A DNA stretch of 64,000 nucleotides from Turbatrix aceti. Taxonomy: Eukaryota; Nematoda; Chromadorea; Rhabditida; Panagrolaimidae. The stretch covers positions 9,675,725 through 9,739,724 of the forward strand of contig OZ017769.1 of the NCBI GenBank assembly GCA_963969345.1, read 5' to 3'. The notes under the pieces were generated by a model. It did no database searches. It worked only from the letters and a program-made list of their open reading frames with translations, and was not told the origin of the DNA. This document shows, in pieces, positions 56,043-64,000 of this stretch. Numbering within the stretch: position 1 is the stretch's first letter; each line of letters opens with the position of its first letter. The position numbers and the translations under genes were made by a program.

Positions 56043-57831
56043 TTAATAATCATACCTTTCGGCATCCTCAGTCGTCGGCATTTGAAAAGTTGTCGAAATC
56101 ACATTTTTCTTCTTGGTAACAGGAAGAGGGCACGTCTTCATTTCGTCTTGATATCGCTTGGTTACGGCTTCGACACTTGAGTCATTGCATATTTGAAGAA
56201 CATAGTACTTCACCTCGTTGTCAAAATGGTCAACCGCAACCGATTTAGAACACTCTTTTTTGCACCAGGAAAATCGATATTGACACATCTCAAAGTCCTG
56301 AACGCTTTTTGATCCAGTACACCAGGACCGATATATTTCGGCATAGTGTTCAGCTTCCATTGTTGGTTTAATTTTTGAATTCATTTCTTGTAAGCACTCT
56401 GTGCACTAAAAATGTTTTTTTTTCAAAAAAATCCTTTTTTTACTCACCTCAGGGCTGTAAGTGACAGTATTCGGAGTATGGGGTATTTGTACTACATTCG
56501 AAAATAATCCGAGGTGTTCAGGCTAAAGTCAAAAATTGCTTTGATGACATAAAAAAAAAACCTTACGCTGAGGAAGATAAAAATAAGAACAATAAATAAT
56601 TGGAAAGCAACGATACGAGCGATGACACCAACAATGACACTCTGAACCAAAAAAGTGCAAAGACAAGTTGGTTTTTTGAAAACAATTGGCGTCAGGGTAG
56701 AATCGAGTTCGATAGCGGACGACGGAGCAGCGGCCGAGCCTGATGAAGCATCGGGATGGATTGCAGGTACGAAAGCGAGAAGTTCAATTCGCTGGTCACA
56801 AGCTTGCTGATAGAGTGCTATGTTCTGGAATATCTGATCCGGCATGGAATTTCCACTTCCAGTAAATACGGTATGGGTGTAGTGCACTAGGTATTTGATA
56901 CATTGCAGAAAATCCTAAAAACATTTTTAATATAAAAAAAAGTTGATACACATTGAAACAAACACTCACCTCAGCACTTTCAATGCAATCCGGACGATAA
57001 GTGCGAAGCATTATCAGAACGGAATGTGGAGGATAAAAGTAGCCGTTTCTGATGTTGTAGATACTCACAAATATCAACGCCAACGCTCCGCTATACTTGA
57101 TTCCATTTCGACAGTTGACAACGATGGAAGGATTTTCCAGCATGAGTTCCATGATTGCATCCATGTATTTGTACGGTGGAAAGTGTCCCACAGCCCAGTT
57201 ATTCATACTGCAGTAGCAAATGGTGCGTTCGTCAAAGCCAAGTTGCTTAACAATCATCGTTTTAAGATTACCAATTACGTCGTGTTCAACAGCGCGATTA
57301 TGTCGAACAGAGACGCCTTCAGTTTTCTTGGACCCATAGTTATACGTTTGAACCTGTCCTTCTCTAGCTGGGTACAGTAATCCAGGCATGTCAATATCAA
57401 CGTTAATAACCAGCGTTGGCTCGTCCAATTGAGCGGAAATAGTCCAGTAGGCAGCAATCGTTGAAGCTTTGTTGGATACGTCGTCGAGAAGGGGCGTTTG
57501 AGTTATAATTATTTTTCGATTTTCCGCATATTGAATCTAATATTTATTACGGTATAAAACTACATGCAACACAACTTGTACGAATAAAACATACCTCGTT
57601 GGCGTTAATGTAATTCTGGTCATCCGGAAGATTCTGAATAATCACTCGACCAAACTCTCCACACGGGAGATCTTCAAATCGGATTTGTGTAACGTCGCCG
57701 AAAAAACGAGGGCCGTTGGATATTGAACGTATGGCATTAAACCTTTGATGCCACTGGGCAGGTACGACGGACGTCAGATACTTAGCAAACTCCAACGCAG
57801 TTGCCTGGACAGCCTCGGGCGTAGCAGCCAT
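56043..57831 (-). CDS. Pseudophosphatase with transmembrane helix and Cys-rich ectodomain (paralogue B)
   Basis: Five exons (57595-57831, 56970-57536, 56567-56914, 56448-56522, 56043-56405) give 529 residues, all phase 0. Exon 2 is exactly as long (567 nt) as in paralogue A. The PTP-like domain has NYINANEI, but the catalytic loop reads VNCRNGIKYSG: Tyr replaces the phosphate-binding Arg of C-x5-R. The WPD loop is NWAVGHFPPY, without Asp. The domain should be inactive. A transmembrane helix (VIVGVIARIVAFQLFIVLIF) follows after a Ser/Ala-rich linker. The C-terminal part has CTECLQEM, SWC, FEMCQYRFSWCKKEC, QICND and KTCP, homologous to the ectodomain of paralogue C. This gives an inverted receptor-PTP layout (N-terminal domain inside). 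The stop codon TAA lies in the TTAA flank of fold-back element 2, so the last ~20 residues may not be ancestral. Confidence 0.83.
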
Positions 57832-58151
57832 AATCCGCAAAAGCAAATGACTGAAATGAAATTTTTATTTGGAAATTTTTCTGGATTTTGTTGTCGCACA
57901 CATATTTCCATACATTATTATAATTTGACAGCAATTTGCGTACGGCATGCAAATTTAATAAAAATCTTTGAAATAAATGTTTGATAATGACATAATTTCT
58001 TGGTGTGCCTGACCTCGGCTATCCAAAGGTCCTCTGACATGTTTGATGCTCTAGTGTCAATGTCATCAATTTTATCCTGTTAGTAAAATTTTATATGATC
58101 CACGACAAAATTAGACAAAAGCAAAAACGAGAGACAGAATCAAACAATACA
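57832..58151. other. Spacer between paralogue B and Ly6 gene 2
   Basis: AT-rich upstream sequence of paralogue B and 3' region of Ly6 gene 2, both on the minus strand. A TTTCAG (minus strand) about 24 bases before the paralogue B ATG could be a trans-splice acceptor. Nothing else is seen. Confidence 0.5.
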
Positions 58152-58740
58152 TTAAAGTGAAAAATTGCTGATGAAAAGCAGAATTCCGATGAGCGCGAAA
58201 AGGGAGAGCGTCGTCGAAGCAGCACCACAGGGCGTGTTGCACAAATCTGTATCACAAACCTTTACATGCACATGACCTAATAGCTTTGATTCGCATGGTG
58301 TTGTAACGTTTGGGAGAGTGACGTTATAAACTACTGTACCGATTGTTGCGCATCCGAACTGGGCTTCCTTCACCACAATTAAATCTTCACTCGCTGCAAT
58401 AAAATTATTTCACATTAGCAAATACAAAACTGGTTTGTTTTTAAAAAACAAAAAAAAATATTGGAAACCCAAATTTAGCTGCTTTTCGGGTACCCGAATT
58501 GGAACGAAAATCAACGTTGTATTCAAATATGTATTTTTTATACATATGTTATTTATTAACCTTACCGAAATAACAATGATCTCCGTCACATCTGCCCAGT
58601 GTACTGTTCAAATCAGTAGAACTATCTAGAGTAGTGGTTCCGGAATAGCACTCAATAGCTTGACCAACTGGTGTCCATGACATAAAAATCACGATGAAAG
58701 TCAGAGCAACAGTAAAAAGACGATAGCTCTTTGTATTCAT
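58152..58740 (-). CDS. Ly6/three-finger-like GPI-anchored protein 2
   Basis: Two exons (58566-58740 and 58152-58393) give 138 residues. The signal region MNTKSYRLFTVALTFIVIF continues MSWTPVGQA, then the mature start IECYSGTTTLD and GRCDGDHCYFG. Exon 2 has FGCATIG, TTPCESK and the closing CDTDLCNTPCG, then a hydrophobic GPI-type tail (LSLFALIGILLFISNFSL). There are N-glycosylation sequons (NVT twice). It shares architecture and intron position with Ly6 gene 1 and is the likely functional sister of the pseudogene at 59318-59944, with which exon 2 is nearly identical. Confidence 0.87.
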
Positions 58741-59317
58741 GTCTCTCTCAACAACGAACAAAAGCAATTGGCACGTATACAAGCTCCGGGACTATTTATA
58801 CACATGCGGGTAAGCTGCTAACTATTGATAACGCTCGCTTCTCAAAGTTGCTCTTTTTTATGACATCCGTGATGACTCGGAACAAGCAAAAAAACTTACC
58901 TGCATTGAAGCAAGTGTGTTTTGTTTTATTACGGAACAGTCAAGTATACTTGCGAAAAATCACATATACCAGGATTCACGTCATATTGATAAAAAAAAAT
59001 AGTTCTCGGAATCGTACATGATTTTTGTCCCAAAGATTAACCAATCTGTGCTTTTTATCGGATAATTTCGATGTCGGTTACATCATTTCATACATAGTTT
59101 TATACCTTTATCTCGGGTCGCAAAGGAATCACTTTTGTTCACACAATCCAAAATAATGTCAAAGGTTTCCAAAAGTTGTATTTTTGAGGTACAAAATCGT
59201 GTTGTTCTGTAGAAATAATGTTTTTTTGCACATGAAAGCAGGCATGTTTTGTCACCCATTTCATTGTTTTTCATTATTTAATTCTTTAACACAAAACGAA
59301 ATCAAACACTACATAAA
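58741..59317. other. Spacer between Ly6 gene 2 and its broken copy
   Basis: AT-rich sequence forming the upstream region of Ly6 gene 2. Small open frames here have no recognisable content. The 3' flank of the pseudogene begins near 59280. Confidence 0.45.
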
Positions 59318-59944
59318 TTAAAGTGAAGAATTGCTGATGAAAAGCAGAATTCCGATGAGCGCGAAAAGGGAGAGCGTCGTCGAAGCAGCACCACAAGGCG
59401 TGTTGCACAAATCTGTATCACAAACCTTTACATGCACATGACCTAATAGCTTTGATTCGCATGGTGTTGTAACGTTTGGGAGAGTGACGTTATAAACTAC
59501 TGTACCGATTGTTGCGCATCCGAACTGGGCTTCCTTCACCACAATTAAATCTTCACTCGCTGCAATAAAATTATTTCACATTAGCAAAAATTGTCATCTT
59601 TTGAAAAAAAAAGCTTTAAAAAAATAGTTCGATCAGATACAGATTAGCGATCAGGTTTTTTTAGCAAGAAAAAAAATTAAAAACCGGAATTTATGTTGGT
59701 TGTTTTATGGATAACCGAATTGGAACCGAAACCAATGTTGTTTGCGCATGTTTTTTAATTAACCTTACCGAAATAACAATAATCTCCGTTACATCTGCCC
59801 AGTGTACTGTTCAAATCAGTAGAACTACATATCTAGAGTAGTGGTTCCGGAATAGCACTCAATAGCTTGACCAACTGGTGTCCATGACATAAAAATCACG
59901 ATGAAAGGCAGGCAGGTGAAAAGACGACAGCTCTTTGGATCCAT
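59318..59944 (-). pseudogene. Ly6-like pseudogene, copy of Ly6 gene 2
   Basis: Exon 2 (59318-59559) is intact and differs from the Ly6-2 exon by only a few bases, with one visible residue change near the end (SNSSL for SNFSL). Exon 1 (59769-59944) has diverged more: it starts MDPKSCRLFTCLPF and has a 4-base insertion after TTLD that shifts the frame and creates a stop at once. The intron between them also differs from that of Ly6-2. The intact exon 2 next to a broken exon 1 suggests recent duplication or gene conversion of the 3' half. Confidence 0.85.
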
Positions 59945-60546
59945 ATTTCTCTTCTCAATGAGCGAAAACACGCTTCGGGAATATTTATGCATTATCCAGA
60001 AAAATTGGAGGCGTGGAACAGGTGAGTAAGCTGCTAGACGCTCGCATTTCAGACGTGCTCTCCTTTCTTTTCTCGATGATTCAGAAAATCAGACAAAAAA
60101 CAGGTAAGGTCTGAAGCAAGAGTGTTTACGCTAAATGGCATCAGAGTTGTAAACCATCGTAAAAATATTTTACCACGTCAGTGACGACGTATACTACAAA
60201 CAAAAAAAACATTTTTTTTTACTTATTACAATTTAGAGATTTTTTACGGAAAATTTAATAATACGAAAAAAACGGGGATCAAAGATCATTGCCGCCGAAA
60301 GCCAAATGATTTCTCGATCACTTTTTGGCGCCCGCCATTTCCCCGCCAGACAAGCGCACACACGCCCCTCCACGGGGCCAAAAAGGTCGTGATGGGTCGA
60401 TCGACTGATCGATCACGGCCCAGAGCTTCGGTTCCCGTGCCTCGTCGCCGCCAGTCACCGCCGGGCGCCTCGATCGGCAGTCGTCTCGTTTGTTCCTCCG
60501 CGCGTCGGTCGGCATTTCACTTTTTTGCTTGTTTTCAGCACTCGCC
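59945..60546. other. Divergent spacer between Ly6 pseudogene and the acidic-repeat gene
   Basis: AT-rich to about 60290, then GC-rich promoter-like sequence. TTTTCAG at 60532-60538, nine bases before the ATG of the next gene, is a plausible trans-splice or 5' UTR intron acceptor. Confidence 0.5.
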
Positions 60547-62096
60547 ATGCATTCCCTAAGGAACCCCGTCTTCGGCCCCCCCGCCGCCCGCCCCGAGACA
60601 CCCCGCAAAGCCCCGCCGCCCGTCCTCGCCAACGCCGCACCCCGCCGCGGCTCCGCACCGCATCGAACAGCCTCCTTCCGCCAGCGACTCCACCTTGCCG
60701 ACTCCGAAGACGCTCAGCAGCCCGGAGACGACACTCTCGCCTTCGATGACGACGTGTTTGCCCCCACAGATGATTCGTGGACCTCCGATCGCCTCGATGA
60801 CATTGTGTGCGACGATTTCTTCGGCTCCGACGACGCAGAGGTGAGTTGGACGCTTTTTTGGCGGTTTTGATGCCTTGGGTCGTTTTTCAGGTCTCCGACG
60901 ACTCAGTGTCCCATTCCCGACCTCCTCTGAAGAAAAGCATCGTTTTCGCGCCGCGAATTCGAAAATACACGGCACCCCGGATTTTGTGTGCTCCGGTGAC
61001 GCTTTTCGACTCCGAGGACTCGACGGACGAGTTTGACTCGATTCTGGATGCCACTGACGTCTTCGCCAACGAGCCAAAACTCCGTTGCTGTCACTCCCGG
61101 CCTTCCACTTCTTCAGACAGCGAAGACGGCGCCTTTGACCCGGACGCGATAATCGAAGACGACTTTTTCGGTTCCTTCGACGATTCGGCACGTTTTTTAC
61201 GATTCCTGTCGTTTTTATGACTAAATTAGTCCTTCAGGTGTCTGAGACCCGTAACCGTGCTCCTCTGCGCAAGGGCATTCTCTGTGCACCCAAAGTGAAT
61301 CGCGTGCGTCGTCCCCGGTTTCCTGGGATTCAAATTGTTCCCTTCGACCTGTCCGACGCCGGCCCGGAGCCATGTTCGTCCAATTCCGGATCGCTCACCT
61401 GCGACCCTGACGACGAACCCTCCCTTCACCTGCCGTGCCGGGATTCGGAGGCCTTTGACCCCGACGAAATCGAATTACCCGACTTTTTCGGCAGCAACGA
61501 CTCTCCCGTGAGTTTTCCGGCTTCAGCGTGCTCCTGACTCCTGTTTTTAGGTGACGGACGATCCGACAACCCACCGCCGACCTCCTCTGCGCAAGGGCAC
61601 GCTCTGCGCCCCGAAAGTCACCCGGAAGCCCCGAGCCGCAGTCCTCCCTCTGGGCCAGGCGCTGGTCTTCTCCGACGACGACGACCGCAGCTGCAGCGCC
61701 GGCGACCGACCTGCTCTCATTTCCACCCTGCTGGCCGACGCTCTCTCCTCCGAGCCTTTCCTCGACTGCCCCGGCGCTTCCAAGACGCCCGCCGGCCCGA
61801 CCGACGACGACGACTTCCTCGCCCGCGGACACGTGCCTCCGTCGGCGCCTCCCGCCGAGGGGGACTCCTTCGACGACGCCGATGACGACGACGACGTCCT
61901 TCAAATGTCTTTCTTCTCCACCGACGACGGCCCCGTGAGTTGATTTTTTCTGAACGCGGAAAGTTGACTGATAGTGTTTTTGCAGGTTTCCGATGACCCC
62001 GAAGGTCTCTCGCGACCCCCGCTCCGACGCAGCATCCTCTGGGCGCCCTACGTGAGCCGTGGCCACCGACGGGCAGCCGTCCGTCGACCCGCGTAA
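60547..62096 (+). CDS. Acidic disordered protein built of repeated exons, unknown function
   Basis: Five exons (60547-60840, 60891-61191, 61230-61507, 61551-61934, 61986-62096) encode 455 residues with very short introns (38-51 bp). Exons 2-5 each start with a VSDD-like sequence, then a basic motif: RPPLKKSIVFAP, RAPLRKGILCAP, RPPLRKGTLCAP, RPPLRRSILWAP. Exons 1-3 end with an acidic motif DDFFGS(D/F) or DFFGSND, and exon 4 ends MSFFSTDD. Between them is long Asp/Ser/Pro-rich, presumably disordered sequence. The gene thus grew by exon duplication. No known domain is recognised. The forms KSIVF and RSILW loosely fit the RVxF docking motif for protein phosphatase 1, but the other two copies do not. 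Codon use is GC-rich compared with the flanks, which supports real coding. The intron between exons 2 and 3 uses sites shifted by one base in phase. Confidence 0.8.
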
Positions 62097-62471
62097 AGTT
62101 AACTCCCCGCAATTCAAGAATCAACAGATTGGTATGTCTATCGTGGAATTATTTATCAAAGTAACTACAAATAAATTGTAAACGTATAATACTTTTCGCG
62201 TTGGGACAGGGGATACTGCATTTTCGTGTTGGGACGACGGCTAAGTTTACGGTGAAAGTTTGTCATTTTTTGTGCCAAAAAACGGACGAAAAAGAGAGAG
62301 ACCACATTGTTGACATAGTGTTCCCGCTCCAATCTGCACAAAATTTGTGATTTTTTGCACGAGACTGGTCTTTTTTTGCGGCTCTGTTTCTTTTTTTCTT
62401 TATCTCGCCTTCCATCGCCCCGCGCTCCCGATAGCCACACGTTATCTATCGATCGATTCCGTCCCAAGTCC
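62097..62471. other. Spacer between acidic-repeat gene and LACTB2
   Basis: 3' UTR of the acidic-repeat gene followed by the promoter of the LACTB2 gene, on the same strand 375 bp apart. I see no operon signature or other gene. Confidence 0.5.
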
Positions 62472-63776
62472 ATGTGGAACGTTGTGCGAAACGCCCCGGA
62501 CTACCTCGTCGCCGGTGCTGCTTATTTCGCTGCCAAAACGCTTCATCGAACATCCATGCCGACGCTTTCGGCACTCGAAAACATTGCCCAGGTCACGCCC
62601 AGCATCAGACGCGTGCTCGGCCAGAATCCCGGTCCATTCACGCTCCAGGGCACAAATACGTACCTCGTTGGCAGTGGACGGAGGTTGGGCAACTCACCTG
62701 TCACCTGTAATATGTATTTTTCCAGAAAAGTGCTCATCGATACGGGCGAGCCAGACATTCCGCAGTACATAGAAAATCTCAGGACAGCGCTGGGCAAGGA
62801 CGAGGAGATCGAAGCCATCATCGCCACCCACTGGCACGGCGATCACGTTGGCGGCATTCCAAGCGTCTGGAAACTCATTGGAAAGCGTGTACCTGTGTAC
62901 AAATTTCGGAGGCTGGATGCCGATGATGAGGATCCTTCAATTTTTAATTACGTCGAAGACGGACACGAGATTTCGGTCGATGGAGCGACTCTCAAGTTGG
63001 TTTTTTTAAAACCATGTTTAAAGTATGCGGGCAACATGCAAACTTGGCAGCGGCGGGAGAAAACGTTTACGATTTTTTTTGGGTTCTCGAAGCGATTTTG
63101 AGCCTCCTTTCGAAAGTTGAAACATTTTTTAATTTTTTATAATTTTGAATTTTGGGGGAAGTTAAAATGTGCATTTTTTCGACTTTTCACGGTCTCAAAA
63201 CAACCTTTGGCCCAAAATCAAAAGCTTTTTTTATTTTTGTGGCCTCGAAACGATTTTTGCCTTACAATAAAAAGCTTATCATTTTACAAAAAAAATGTAC
63301 AATACGTGTTATTCAGACTCCTCTACACCCCGGGGCACACGACAGATCACATGTCGGTTCTTTTGAAGGAAGACAACATCCTCTTCTCCGGTGACTGCAT
63401 CCTCGGCGAAGGCACGGCCATCTTCGAGGATCTCCACACGTACATGAACAGCCTAAACCTCCTGCTAGGCCTTCAGCCGACCCGCATTCTCCCCGGACAC
63501 GGACAGGTCGTCGAAAATGCCGTCGCAAAGATCGAGGAATACATAGCGCATCGAAATGAACGGGAATCCCAGATTTTGGCTGCGCTATCGTCGTCGTCTC
63601 CGGGGACCGTTCTGACGAGCATGGACCTCACCAATGCCATCTACGCGGGCGTGCCGGCAGCCGTCAAGCTCGCTGCGGTCATGAATGTCAGGCACCACCT
63701 CACCAAGCTTGTCAAGGAGGGCAGAGTTCGTCAGGAGCCCTATGATGGATACGTTCTCGTTGCTCGGGATCAATAA
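62472..63776 (+). CDS. LACTB2: LACTB2-like metallo-beta-lactamase endoribonuclease
   Basis: Three exons (62472-62683, 62726-62995, 63317-63776) give 313 residues (human LACTB2 is 288). After an N-terminal stretch of about 30 residues (MWNVVRNAPDYLVAG...) come GTNTYLVGSG and LIDTGEPDIPQYI. The metal-binding motifs are complete: THWHGDHVGG (H-x-H-x-D-H), LYTPGHTTDH, FSGDCILGEG and LPGHGQVV. A C-terminal winged-helix-like part (LTNAIYAGVP...HLTKLVKEGRV) matches the family. Human LACTB2 is a mitochondrial single-strand RNA endonuclease. The extra N-terminal residues are rich in Ala and lack acidic clusters, so they may target mitochondria. An AATAAA at 63773-63778 overlaps the stop codon, which predicts a very short 3' UTR. 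Confidence 0.94.
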
Positions 63777-63881
63777 ACTCGTTTTTAAAATTTGCGTCGG
63801 GGTAACAAATTTGTTTTTTTGTTGAGCACCTTAAAATCGACTTTTTGTGCGTGCTTGCATTTATTTCCGTCATAAAACCAG

Positions 63882-64000
63882 TGTTCCAATTCAACCAGTC
63901 TCCGGAATCAACTCGGGAGTCAGAGAGTTAACGCTGACTCGGAGTCAAGATTTTTTTAACTCCGAAAAGTCGCGACTCTTTTGAAGAAAATGTAGAAATT
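63882..64000. mobile_element. CAGTGTTCC-type MITE, copy 3, cut by window edge
   Basis: CAGTGTTCCAATTCAACCAG is followed by GAGTCAGAG, GACTCGGAGTCA and GCGACTCTTTT, as in the elements at 11944 and 18741. The right end lies beyond the window. Confidence 0.65.

Noticed and set aside
60318..62124. Long minus-strand open frames rich in Arg, Gly and Val
   Set aside because: They are shadows of the GC-rich plus-strand acidic-repeat gene, whose exons have splice sites and repeated motifs.

Overview
The window is nuclear DNA from a nematode. The clearest sign is at 46536-46557, where a spliced-leader 1 (SL1) sequence is followed by a splice donor, an Sm site and a terminal hairpin, which together make an SL1 RNA gene. 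Other nematode signs are short AT-rich introns ending in TTTCAG or TTTTAG, a candidate two-gene operon, and AT-rich DNA full of small repeats. Species cannot be told from the sequence. All multi-exon models were joined by hand from GT..AG sites that keep frame, so splice choices are predictions.

Layout, 0-26 kb. The 5' part of a Na+/H+ exchanger (minus, cut by the left edge). A UPF0598 (C8orf82-like) mitochondrial protein and exosome subunit RRP40 lie head-to-tail on the minus strand with only 200 bp between them. BDP1 (TFIIIB subunit) is divergent from RRP40. Then come a short calponin-repeat protein (minus), a PLD3/4-type phospholipase D (minus), an insulin-like peptide (plus), a chemoreceptor-like GPCR with a frame problem (plus), and the cohesin loader MAU-2 (minus). 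A decayed copy of the 3' end of mau-2 lies next to the insulin gene.

Layout, 26-46 kb. A 6-kb gene-free stretch is followed by lin-10 (APBA/Mint; 13 exons, plus), a PAN-domain protein with a degenerate superoxide-dismutase-like domain (minus), and a gene with two copies of a novel domain plus zinc-finger unit (minus).

Layout, 46-64 kb. This part is rich in repeats and young duplications: the SL1 RNA gene, a tandem 1-kb repeat, three related membrane proteins (two tyrosine-phosphatase-like, one lacking the phosphatase core), two Ly6-like genes plus one Ly6 pseudogene, and two long fold-back elements. It ends with an acidic protein built from repeated exons and an LACTB2-type metallo-beta-lactamase nuclease.

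Most recognisable genes are unrelated housekeeping or signalling genes, not one pathway. The least explained items are the phosphatase-like/ectodomain family, the twin zinc-finger gene, the repeated-exon acidic protein, and a strong strand asymmetry of the word AACTG over the first ~46 kb.
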